NCBI RefSeq assembly: GCF_900110575.1
Contig: NZ_FOEF01000027.1
Coordinates: forward strand, 1 to 64,000
Length of the DNA stretch: 64,000 nt
Source of the DNA: Amycolatopsis saalfeldensis
Lineage (GTDB): Bacteria; Actinomycetota; Actinomycetes; Mycobacteriales; Pseudonocardiaceae
Direction: 5' to 3'
Shown: piece by piece, positions 28,217 through 34,802 of the stretch
Layout: each line of letters begins with the position of its first letter
How positions within the stretch are numbered: the stretch's first letter is position 1
The notes under the pieces: model-generated
What the model saw: only the letters and a program-made list of their open reading frames with translations
Told to the model about the DNA's origin: nothing
Databases searched by the model: none
Made by a program: the position numbers and the translations under genes

Positions 28217-28363
28217 AGCCCGTTCCCCCTTGCCGTCGTCTTCGGTGCCGATTGTCACCTTCGGTGATCGTAGAGAGGAGGCGCTGGTTGTTCCTAGCAC
28301 CCGTCGTTGCGTGTCCGCCGCCGAAAGTTGCTGGTACGGCGCCCCCGTAGGATCGGTCCCGAC

Positions 28364-29578
28364 ATGGCTGAAACGAGTTCCGGACGCCGGGTGCCCAAGC
28401 ACCACGGGCTGTCCGCCAAGACCCTGCGCGGGTTGGAGCACGCGTCCGGGCGCCTCGCGAGCGCGAGCGTCGCGGTGATGGAGCAACGGCTGGTGTGGTT
28501 CGCGCGGCTGCCCGCGGACCAGCGCGCGAGCGTCCTGCTCATCACGCAGGCCGGCGCGGCGGGCTTCGTCGACTGGCTGCGTGACTCGAAGGAGGCGTTG
28601 AAGCTCACCACGGAGGCCTTCCGCGACGCGCCCGCCGAGCTTTCGCGCTGGGTCAGCCTGCGCCAGGCCGTCGGCATGGTGCGGCTGGCCATCGAGGTGT
28701 TCGAGGAGCAGCTGCCGGAGTTCGCCGCGAACGAGGCCGAGCGCGCCGCCCTGATCGAGGGAATCCTGCGCTACGGCCGGGAAATCGCCTTCGCCGCGGC
28801 CAATTCCTACGCCGCCGCAGCGGAAGCGCGCGGTGCGTGGGACGCGCGGCTGGAGGCGCTGGTCGTCGACGGCATCGTCCGCGGGGACGCCGAGGAGGCG
28901 GTGCTCTCCCGCGCCGCCGCGCTCGGCTGGGACCCGGCTTCGGCCGCGACGGTGCTCGTGGGAAACCCGCCGTCGGAGGACCCGCCGACGGTCGTGTTCG
29001 AGGTCCGCAGCCGGGCCGCGCGGGTCGGCCGGCCGGTGCTGCTGTCGGTGCAGGGCTCGCGGCTGGTCATCGTGATCGGCGGCCCCACCGACGGCGGGCC
29101 CAAGGAGCGCGAAACGCTCTCCCGGATGTCCGCGGTGTTCGCCGACGGCCCGGTGGTGGCCGGCCCGACCGTCCCCTCATTGGCCGAGGCCCACCACAGC
29201 GCGGCGGAGGCGTTGTCCGGGCTGCGCGCGGTGGTCGGCTGGCCGGGCGCGCCGCGTCCGGTCCGCTCCGGCGACCTGCTGCCCGAGCGCGCCCTCTCCG
29301 GCGACCCGGAGGCCGAACGGCTGCTGGTGGACCTCGTCGCCCGACCGCTGGAAGAGGCGGGCCCGGCGCTGCAGCGCACGGTGGAGACCTACCTCGAAAC
29401 CGGCGGCGTGCTCGAACGCTGCGCGCAGGCCCTCTTCGTCCACCCCAACACGGTGCGCTACCGCCTGCGCAAGGCGGCCGAGCTGACCGGCCGCAACGCC
29501 ACCGAGCCCCGCGACGCCCTGGTCCTGCGGATCGCGCTGACCGTCGGCCGGCTCGCGCGGGCCCGCGGCCTCTGGTGA
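28364..29578 (+). CDS. fasR: PucR family regulator of fatty-acid synthesis, FasR-like
   Basis: This 404-residue regulator has a central GGDEF-like region and a C-terminal PucR helix-turn-helix: TYLETGGVLERCAQALFVHPNTVRYRLRKAAELTG. It lies directly upstream of fabD-fabH-acpP-fabF, exactly the position of Streptomyces FasR, an activator of that operon. The ATG at 28364 is preceded by no ribosome site; TAGGAT at 28348 could be the -10 of a leaderless transcript. It diverges from the ABC exporter. Confidence 0.88.
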   Translation: MAETSSGRRVPKHHGLSAKTLRGLEHASGRLASASVAVMEQRLVWFARLPADQRASVLLITQAGAAGFVDWLRDSKEALKLTTEAFRDAPAELSRWVSLRQAVGMVRLAIEVFEEQLPEFAANEAERAALIEGILRYGREIAFAAANSYAAAAEARGAWDARLEALVVDGIVRGDAEEAVLSRAAALGWDPASAATVLVGNPPSEDPPTVVFEVRSRAARVGRPVLLSVQGSRLVIVIGGPTDGGPKERETLSRMSAVFADGPVVAGPTVPSLAEAHHSAAEALSGLRAVVGWPGAPRPVRSGDLLPERALSGDPEAERLLVDLVARPLEEAGPALQRTVETYLETGGVLERCAQALFVHPNTVRYRLRKAAELTGRNATEPRDALVLRIALTVGRLARARGLW

Positions 29579-29631
29579 CCGGGCGTCTGTCGCGAGAGGA
29601 CCGTTCGCACCGCGGCAGCGACCGAATCACT

Positions 29632-29726
29632 CCGTGACCGACTTCACGGCAAGCAATGGTTGAATCCCACAAGGCATCTGGGTTAAGGGCGGAGATTCAC
29701 GGCGGGCCTTTGGAGGTTTCCTCCAA
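29632..29726. promoter_or_regulatory. Two inverted repeats upstream of the fab operon
   Basis: CCGTGA-N6-TCACGG (29632-29649) and TTGGAGG-TTT-CCTCCAA (29710-29726) are both perfect inverted repeats in the 215-base gap between fasR and fabD. They are candidates for binding sites of the FasR-type activator or another lipid regulator. The fabD start at 29794 has no ribosome site, and the -10 is not clear. Confidence 0.4.
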
Positions 29727-29793
29727 TTACGCCGGTCGGACTTGGTGACCGCCCGCATCCGGTCCGGCCGGGTCCCCGTGGTGTCATAGACAG

Positions 29794-30717
29794 GTGACAG
29801 TCGCAGTCCTCTCTCCCGGCCAGGGCTCCCAGGCCCCCGGCATGCTCACCCCGTGGCTCGAGCTCGACGGCGCCCGCGCGCGCGTGGCCGAGTGGTCGGC
29901 CCACGCCGGGCTCGACCTGCTCCGGCTCGGCACGGAAGCCGGCGCCGAGGAGATCCAGGACACCGCCGTCGCGCAGCCGCTGATCGTGGCGCTGTCGCTG
30001 CTCTCGTTCGAGCACCTGCAGCAGGCCGCCCCGGTGGCGGCCGACGCGCCGGTGGCCGGGCACTCCGTCGGCGAGCTGGCCGCGGCCGCGATCGCCGGGG
30101 TGCTCTCCTCGGCCGACGCGGTGGCGCTGGCCGCCGTGCGCGGCGCCGAGATGGCGAAGGCCTGCGCACTGGAGCCCACGTCGATGGCGGCCGTGATGCT
30201 CGGCGACCCCGAGCAGGTCGTGGCGTGGCTCGAAGAGCGGGGCCTGGCCGCGGCCAACCGCAACGGCGCGGGCCAGATCGTCGCGTCCGGCTCGGCCGAG
30301 GCGATCGAACGGATCGTCGCGGAGCCGCTGGAGGGCACGAAGATCCGTGCCCTCAAAGTGGCCGGCGCCTTCCACACGCCGTACATGGCGCCCGCCGAGG
30401 CGACCCTGCGCGAGCACGCCGCCGGCCTCACCCCGGCCGACCCGGTCCGCCCGCTGCTGTCCAATGCGGACGGCAAGGTGGTCACCAGCGGCGCCGAGTA
30501 CCTGGACCGCCTCGTCGCCCAGGTCACCCGCCCGGTGCGCTGGGACCTGACCATGGACGGCCTCGCCAGGCTCGGCGTGACCAGCACATTCGAACTCGCG
30601 CCCGCGGGCACGCTGACCGGCCTGGTCAAGCGGCAGCTCAAGGGTGTCGTCACCACTACCATCGCGCTGAAGACGCCGGCTGAGCTGGCGAACCTGCGCG
30701 AGGAGGACGCCCAGTGA
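29794..30717 (+). CDS. fabD: Malonyl-CoA:ACP transacylase
   Basis: This 307-residue cytoplasmic enzyme moves malonyl from CoA to acyl carrier protein, supplying the extender unit. The nucleophile is Ser91 in GHSVGE and the partner is His194 in GAFHTPYM. N-terminal LSPGQGSQ binds the thioester. It is the first gene of the operon; its GTG start has no visible ribosome site. Its last codons overlap the fabH start (GTGA). Confidence 0.97.
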   Translation: MTVAVLSPGQGSQAPGMLTPWLELDGARARVAEWSAHAGLDLLRLGTEAGAEEIQDTAVAQPLIVALSLLSFEHLQQAAPVAADAPVAGHSVGELAAAAIAGVLSSADAVALAAVRGAEMAKACALEPTSMAAVMLGDPEQVVAWLEERGLAAANRNGAGQIVASGSAEAIERIVAEPLEGTKIRALKVAGAFHTPYMAPAEATLREHAAGLTPADPVRPLLSNADGKVVTSGAEYLDRLVAQVTRPVRWDLTMDGLARLGVTSTFELAPAGTLTGLVKRQLKGVVTTTIALKTPAELANLREEDAQ

Positions 30718-31697
30718 CCGACCGCCCCAGTCTGCGCCAGACCACCGGCCCGAGCAGCACCCGGATCCTCGGCACCGGGAGCCACCAGCCGGCGAAGATC
30801 GTCACCAACGACGACCTGTCGCAGCTCATGGACACCAACGACCAGTGGATCCGCGACCGCGTCGGCATCATCGAGCGGCGCTTCGGGGAGAAGAACGAGC
30901 TGCTGGTCGACTTCGCCGTCGCCGCCGGCACCGCCGCGCTGGCCGACGCGGGCCTCGACCCGTCCGAAGTGGACACGGTCATCCTGCCGAACTGCACCAT
31001 GCCGACGCAGATCCCGAACGCGGCCGCCCAGGTCGCCACGCGGATCGGCATCCAGAGCGCCGGCGCCTTCGACCTCAACGCCGCGTGCGCCGGCTTCTGC
31101 TACGGCCTCGGTGTGGCTTCGGACCTGATCAAGTCCGGCTCCGCGAAGAAGGTGCTGGTGATCGGCGCGGAGAAGCTCACCGACTCGGTCGACCCGCTCG
31201 ACCGCGCGAACGCGATCATCTTCGCCGACGGCGCGGGCGCCGCGGTGGTCGGCGGCGCCGACGAGCCGGGCATCGGCCCGGTGGTCTGGGGCAGCGCCGG
31301 CGACCTGGTCGACCTGATCTACATGCGCGACGACAAGTACATCTACCAGGAGGGCCAGTCGGTCTTCCGCTGGGCGACCACGCAGATCGCGCCGATCGCG
31401 CTGCGCGCGCTGGAGGCCGCGGGCCTGAAGGCGTCCGATGTGGACGTCCTGATCCCGCACCAGGCGAACCTGCGCATCGTCGAGTCGATCGCCAAGAAGC
31501 TGCGGGCCGCGGGCGCGCGGGAGGACATGGTCGTCGCCGACGACATCAAGTACTCCGGCAACACCTCGTCCGCGTCGATCCCGCTGGCGCTGGACCACAT
31601 GCGCAAGGCGGGCACCGCGAAGTCCGGCGACGTCGTGCTGGCGGTCGGGTTCGGTGCCGGGCTTTCCTATGCCGGGCAGGCTTTCCTCTGCCCCTGA
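30714..31697 (+). CDS. fabH: 3-oxoacyl-ACP synthase III
   Basis: This 327-residue condensing enzyme starts fatty acids by joining an acyl-CoA primer to malonyl-ACP. The catalytic triad is Cys125 (NAACAGFCYGL), His249 (IPHQANLRI) and Asn283 (YSGNTSSAS). In actinobacteria such enzymes often accept branched primers, giving iso and anteiso lipids; that is family knowledge, not visible here. It overlaps fabD by four bases. Confidence 0.97.
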   Translation: MTDRPSLRQTTGPSSTRILGTGSHQPAKIVTNDDLSQLMDTNDQWIRDRVGIIERRFGEKNELLVDFAVAAGTAALADAGLDPSEVDTVILPNCTMPTQIPNAAAQVATRIGIQSAGAFDLNAACAGFCYGLGVASDLIKSGSAKKVLVIGAEKLTDSVDPLDRANAIIFADGAGAAVVGGADEPGIGPVVWGSAGDLVDLIYMRDDKYIYQEGQSVFRWATTQIAPIALRALEAAGLKASDVDVLIPHQANLRIVESIAKKLRAAGAREDMVVADDIKYSGNTSSASIPLALDHMRKAGTAKSGDVVLAVGFGAGLSYAGQAFLCP

Positions 31698-31708
31698 GTG
31701 GATACTTT

Positions 31709-31733
31709 CCCCGCGGGCGCCGTGCCCGCGGGG
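31709..31733 (+). terminator. Hairpin between fabH and acpP
   Basis: CCCCGCGGGC-GCCGT-GCCCGCGGGG is a perfect 10-bp stem eleven bases beyond fabH, with no T-run. It is more likely an mRNA-stability or partial-termination element than a full stop, since acpP and fabF belong to the operon. It may help set a different level of acpP. Confidence 0.5.
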
Positions 31734-31772
31734 CAGCACCCGAAGTGAAGAACCGAGAAGGGAACAACCCCC

Positions 31773-32018
31773 ATGGCTGACAACGCTGAGATCCTCGCCG
31801 GCCTCGCCGAGATCGTCGAAGAGGTGGCCGGTGTGGCTCAGGACGACGTCACCGCCGAGAAGTCGTTCGTGGACGACCTGGACATCGACTCGCTGTCGAT
31901 GGTCGAGATCGCCGTGCAGGCCGAGGACAAGTTCGGCGTCAAGATCCCGGACGACGAGCTGGCCAACCTGAAGACCGTCGGCGACGCGGTGAACTACGTC
32001 TCCGCCAACCAGAACTAG
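31773..32018 (+). CDS. acpP: Acyl carrier protein
   Basis: This acidic 81-residue protein carries growing fatty acids on a phosphopantetheine arm attached to Ser40 in DLDIDSLSMVEI. The length and helix pattern are typical. ATG start with GAAGGGA upstream. Confidence 0.98.
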   Translation: MADNAEILAGLAEIVEEVAGVAQDDVTAEKSFVDDLDIDSLSMVEIAVQAEDKFGVKIPDDELANLKTVGDAVNYVSANQN

Positions 32019-32082
32019 GTCCTCTTCGTACCCGGGCCGGGAGTCCGGCTCAGGCCACACCGAGAGCCAACGAGGTGAACGC

Positions 32083-33333
32083 ATGAGCAACATCGACGTC
32101 GTCATCACCGGCATGGGGGCCACCACCCCGCTCGGCGGAGACGTCGCGTCCACTTGGGACGGCCTGCTGGCCGGCCGCAGCGGCATCCGCCCACTGACCG
32201 CGGACTGGGTCGAGGAACTCGGCCTGCCCGTGAAAATCGGGGGGACGCTGGCGGTCGAGCCCAGCGAGGTGCTGCCGCGGGTCCAGGCCCGGCGGCTGGA
32301 CCGGTGCGAGCAGGTGGCGATCATCGCCGCCCGCCAGGCCTGGGCCGATGCCGGCTTCACCGAGCAGACCGACGAGCACACCGACGTCGTGCCGGAGCGC
32401 CTCGGCGTGTCCATCGGCACCGGCGTCGGCGGCCCGGTGACGCTGCTGAGCCAGAACGACCTGTTGCACCAGCAGGGTCTGCGCAAGGTCTCCCCGCTCA
32501 CGGTGCCGATGCTGATGCCCAACGGCCCGGCCGCGCACGTCAGCATCGACCTGAAGGCGCGCGCGGGCGTGCACTCCCCGGCCTCGGCGTGCGCTTCCGG
32601 CGCCGAGGGCATCGCGACCGGCTACGAGATGATCCGGTCCGGCCGGGCCGACGTCGTGGTCGCGGGCGGCACCGAGGCGTGCATCCACCCGATCACGCTC
32701 GCCGGCTTCGCCCAGGCACGCACGGTGTCGACCCGCAACGACGACCCGGGGGCCGCCTCACGGCCGTTCGACGTCAGCCGCGACGGCTTCGTCCTCGGTG
32801 AGGGCTCGGGCGTCGTGGTGCTGGAGCGGGCCGACCTCGCCAAGGCCCGCGGCGCGCGGATCTACGCGACGCTCGCCGGCTACGGGATCACCTCCGACGC
32901 CTACCACATCACGGGCAATCACCCGGACGGCATCGGGCAGATCGCGGCCATGCGGGCCGCGATGGACATGGCCCGGCTGTCCCCGGCGGACATCCAGCAC
33001 GTGAACGCGCACGCCACGTCCACTGTGGTCGGTGACATCGGCGAGGCGGCCGCGATCCGGACCGCGGTCGGCGACCACACGGTGGTCACCGCGCCGAAGG
33101 GCGCCCTCGGCCACCTCGTCGGCGGCGCGGGCGCGGTGGAGGGCATCGCCACGATCCTCTCGATCTACGAGGGCGTGGTGCCGGCGACGCTGAACCTCAG
33201 CGAGCTGGACCCGAAGGTCCAGCTCGACGTGGTGTCGGGCGAGAACCGCAAGATGGAGATCACCGCGGCGATCAGCAACTCGTTCGGCTTCGGCGGTCAC
33301 AACACCGCGCTGCTGTTCACCCCCGCCGTCTGA
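32083..33333 (+). CDS. fabF: 3-oxoacyl-ACP synthase II
   Basis: This 416-residue elongation enzyme condenses acyl-ACP with malonyl-ACP. The catalytic cysteine is Cys170 in ASACASGAEG; the two histidines are in VNAHATST and GALGHLVGGAG. GFGGHN near the end is the standard C-terminal glycine motif (SNSFGFGGHN). It is the last gene of the operon, closed by a hairpin. Confidence 0.97.
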   Translation: MSNIDVVITGMGATTPLGGDVASTWDGLLAGRSGIRPLTADWVEELGLPVKIGGTLAVEPSEVLPRVQARRLDRCEQVAIIAARQAWADAGFTEQTDEHTDVVPERLGVSIGTGVGGPVTLLSQNDLLHQQGLRKVSPLTVPMLMPNGPAAHVSIDLKARAGVHSPASACASGAEGIATGYEMIRSGRADVVVAGGTEACIHPITLAGFAQARTVSTRNDDPGAASRPFDVSRDGFVLGEGSGVVVLERADLAKARGARIYATLAGYGITSDAYHITGNHPDGIGQIAAMRAAMDMARLSPADIQHVNAHATSTVVGDIGEAAAIRTAVGDHTVVTAPKGALGHLVGGAGAVEGIATILSIYEGVVPATLNLSELDPKVQLDVVSGENRKMEITAAISNSFGFGGHNTALLFTPAV

Positions 33334-33352
33334 TCGGCGAAAGTCACGAAAC

Positions 33353-33382
33353 GAGGGCCCTTCCCACGCGGGGAGGGCCCTC
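33353..33382. terminator. Bidirectional terminator between fabF and the next gene
   Basis: GAGGGCCC and GGGCCCTC pair perfectly, extended by TTCCC/GGGGA with one mismatch. It sits between two convergent genes. Confidence 0.7.
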
Positions 33383-33393
33383 TTCGTACGGGT

Positions 33394-33993
33394 TCAGCAG
33401 GCTTCGCCCTCCGGCGAGCGGCCGGTGCTGTCCACGGTGTCGATCTTGAAGCCGCCGCCCTGGAAGACCATCGGCCACACGAGCCGCCAGTGGATGCACC
33501 CGCTCTTGAGGTTCTCCGGCGCGTCCTCCTTCGACTGCGTGCTCGTGAACCCCAGCAGCACGCGCAGCGACCCGTGGGCGGCGGGCTCGATCCGGTAGAT
33601 CATGATGCTGCCGTCCTTCGTGGACCGGAAGTCCTTCGCCCACGACTCGGCCGACGGCTTCTGCTGCACCCGCTGAACGCTGACCGTCTTCTTCCAGGCG
33701 TCGTAGTTGCGGTTGTTGATCGAGTCGAAGTAGGCCTGGATGACCGGGCGCACCGCCTCGTCCTGCGGGTGGTGCGCGACGTCGTCGGTCACTTCGACCT
33801 GGCCGGACCCCGGCTGGTCGTCGGGCTCCACCGAGGTGAGCGGGGCCACCGCGCCGGAGTCGACGGCTTTCGCCTCCGGGCGCAGGTACATCTCGCGCGC
33901 GAGCAGCCCGCCACCGACGGTGAGGGACAGCACCACGACCAGGACGGGCACCAGCCACCGCTGGCGGGAACGAACGGGCGGTTGGGCGGTCAC
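33394..33993 (-). CDS. Membrane-anchored protein with NTF2-like extracellular domain
   Basis: This 199-residue protein has one N-terminal helix (about 14-34, WLVPVLVVVLSLTVGGGLLA) and an external domain. The part VRPVIQAYFDSINNRNYDAWKKTVS is the start of an NTF2-like fold, often a small-molecule pocket or protein interface. Start at the GTG at 33993. It faces the fab operon from the opposite strand and lies just downstream of the DUF3145 gene, 31 bases away, so these two may be co-transcribed. Function unknown. Confidence 0.7.
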   Translation of the reverse strand: MTAQPPVRSRQRWLVPVLVVVLSLTVGGGLLAREMYLRPEAKAVDSGAVAPLTSVEPDDQPGSGQVEVTDDVAHHPQDEAVRPVIQAYFDSINNRNYDAWKKTVSVQRVQQKPSAESWAKDFRSTKDGSIMIYRIEPAAHGSLRVLLGFTSTQSKEDAPENLKSGCIHWRLVWPMVFQGGGFKIDTVDSTGRSPEGEAC

Positions 33994-34024
33994 CCCTGAG
34001 AGGGTACCCACCCGCCCCCGGCGG

Positions 34025-34528
34025 TCAGCCGACCTGGTGCAGCCACGTGACCGGGGCGCCGTCACCGGCGTGCCGATAGGGCTCCAGCGCCTCGTCCCAG
34101 CTCGCCGCCAGCAGCTCGTCCAGCTTGTGCGCCAAGGATTCGCCGCCACGCGTCATGCTCACCAGCGCGCGCAGCTGGTCCTCGCCCACCACGATGTCGC
34201 CGTTGGCGCTGGTCCGCCCGTGCCACAGGCCGAGGCCGGGCGCGAAGCAGAACCGCTCGCCGTCGAGGCCCGCGCTGGGCTCCTCGGTGACCTCGAAGCG
34301 CAGCATCGGCCACGCCTTGAGCGCGGCGGCCAGCTTGCCGCCACTGCCGGCGGGCGCACGCCAGCCGCATTCGGCGCGGAGCTGTCCCGGACTGGCGGGC
34401 TGCGCCGTCCACTTCAGCTCGACTCGGGCACCAAGGGTGCCCGAAATGGCCCACTCGACGTGCGGGCAAACCGCAGACGGCGACGAGTGGACGTACACCA
34501 CGCCTCGGGTGTTGCCACGGGTGCTCAC
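34025..34528 (-). CDS. DUF3145 family protein
   Basis: This 167-residue actinobacterial protein of unknown function begins STRGNTRGVVYVHSSPSAVCPHVEWAISGTL and ends DELLAASWDEALEPYRHAGDGAPVTWLHQVG, both strongly conserved family blocks. It has no membrane segment. The GTG at 34528 is preceded by GGAGGT five bases upstream. The longer upstream frame is not needed. In actinobacterial genomes it commonly lies near the fab genes. Confidence 0.85.
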   Translation of the reverse strand: MSTRGNTRGVVYVHSSPSAVCPHVEWAISGTLGARVELKWTAQPASPGQLRAECGWRAPAGSGGKLAAALKAWPMLRFEVTEEPSAGLDGERFCFAPGLGLWHGRTSANGDIVVGEDQLRALVSMTRGGESLAHKLDELLAASWDEALEPYRHAGDGAPVTWLHQVG

Positions 34529-34802
34529 TGCTGACCTCCGCTTGCTCGACGAGGGACGTCTTCCCCTACGACCTCTCGACCAGCGACGGGCTCTGTGTGC
34601 TTTCCGTGTCTCTTCCCGACTTGCAGCACTGTGTAGCACATTCTGCACCCCAACCGTGCTGTTTGGCCACACGAACACCACAAGTCGCACCGGAACCCCC
34701 TTTAGGAGGGAGCCACGCCGACGCTTCCCCGTGTCGCGCCGTGTACGGGCCCGGGCGCGCTAGCGTGGTGCCCCGGAAACGGTCGAGGTGAGGAGGGTTT
34801 CG

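Noticed and set aside
29784..32612. Minus-strand 942-codon frame opposite fabD-fabH-acpP-fabF
   Set aside because: Covers four well-supported plus-strand genes; composition is that of a shadow frame.
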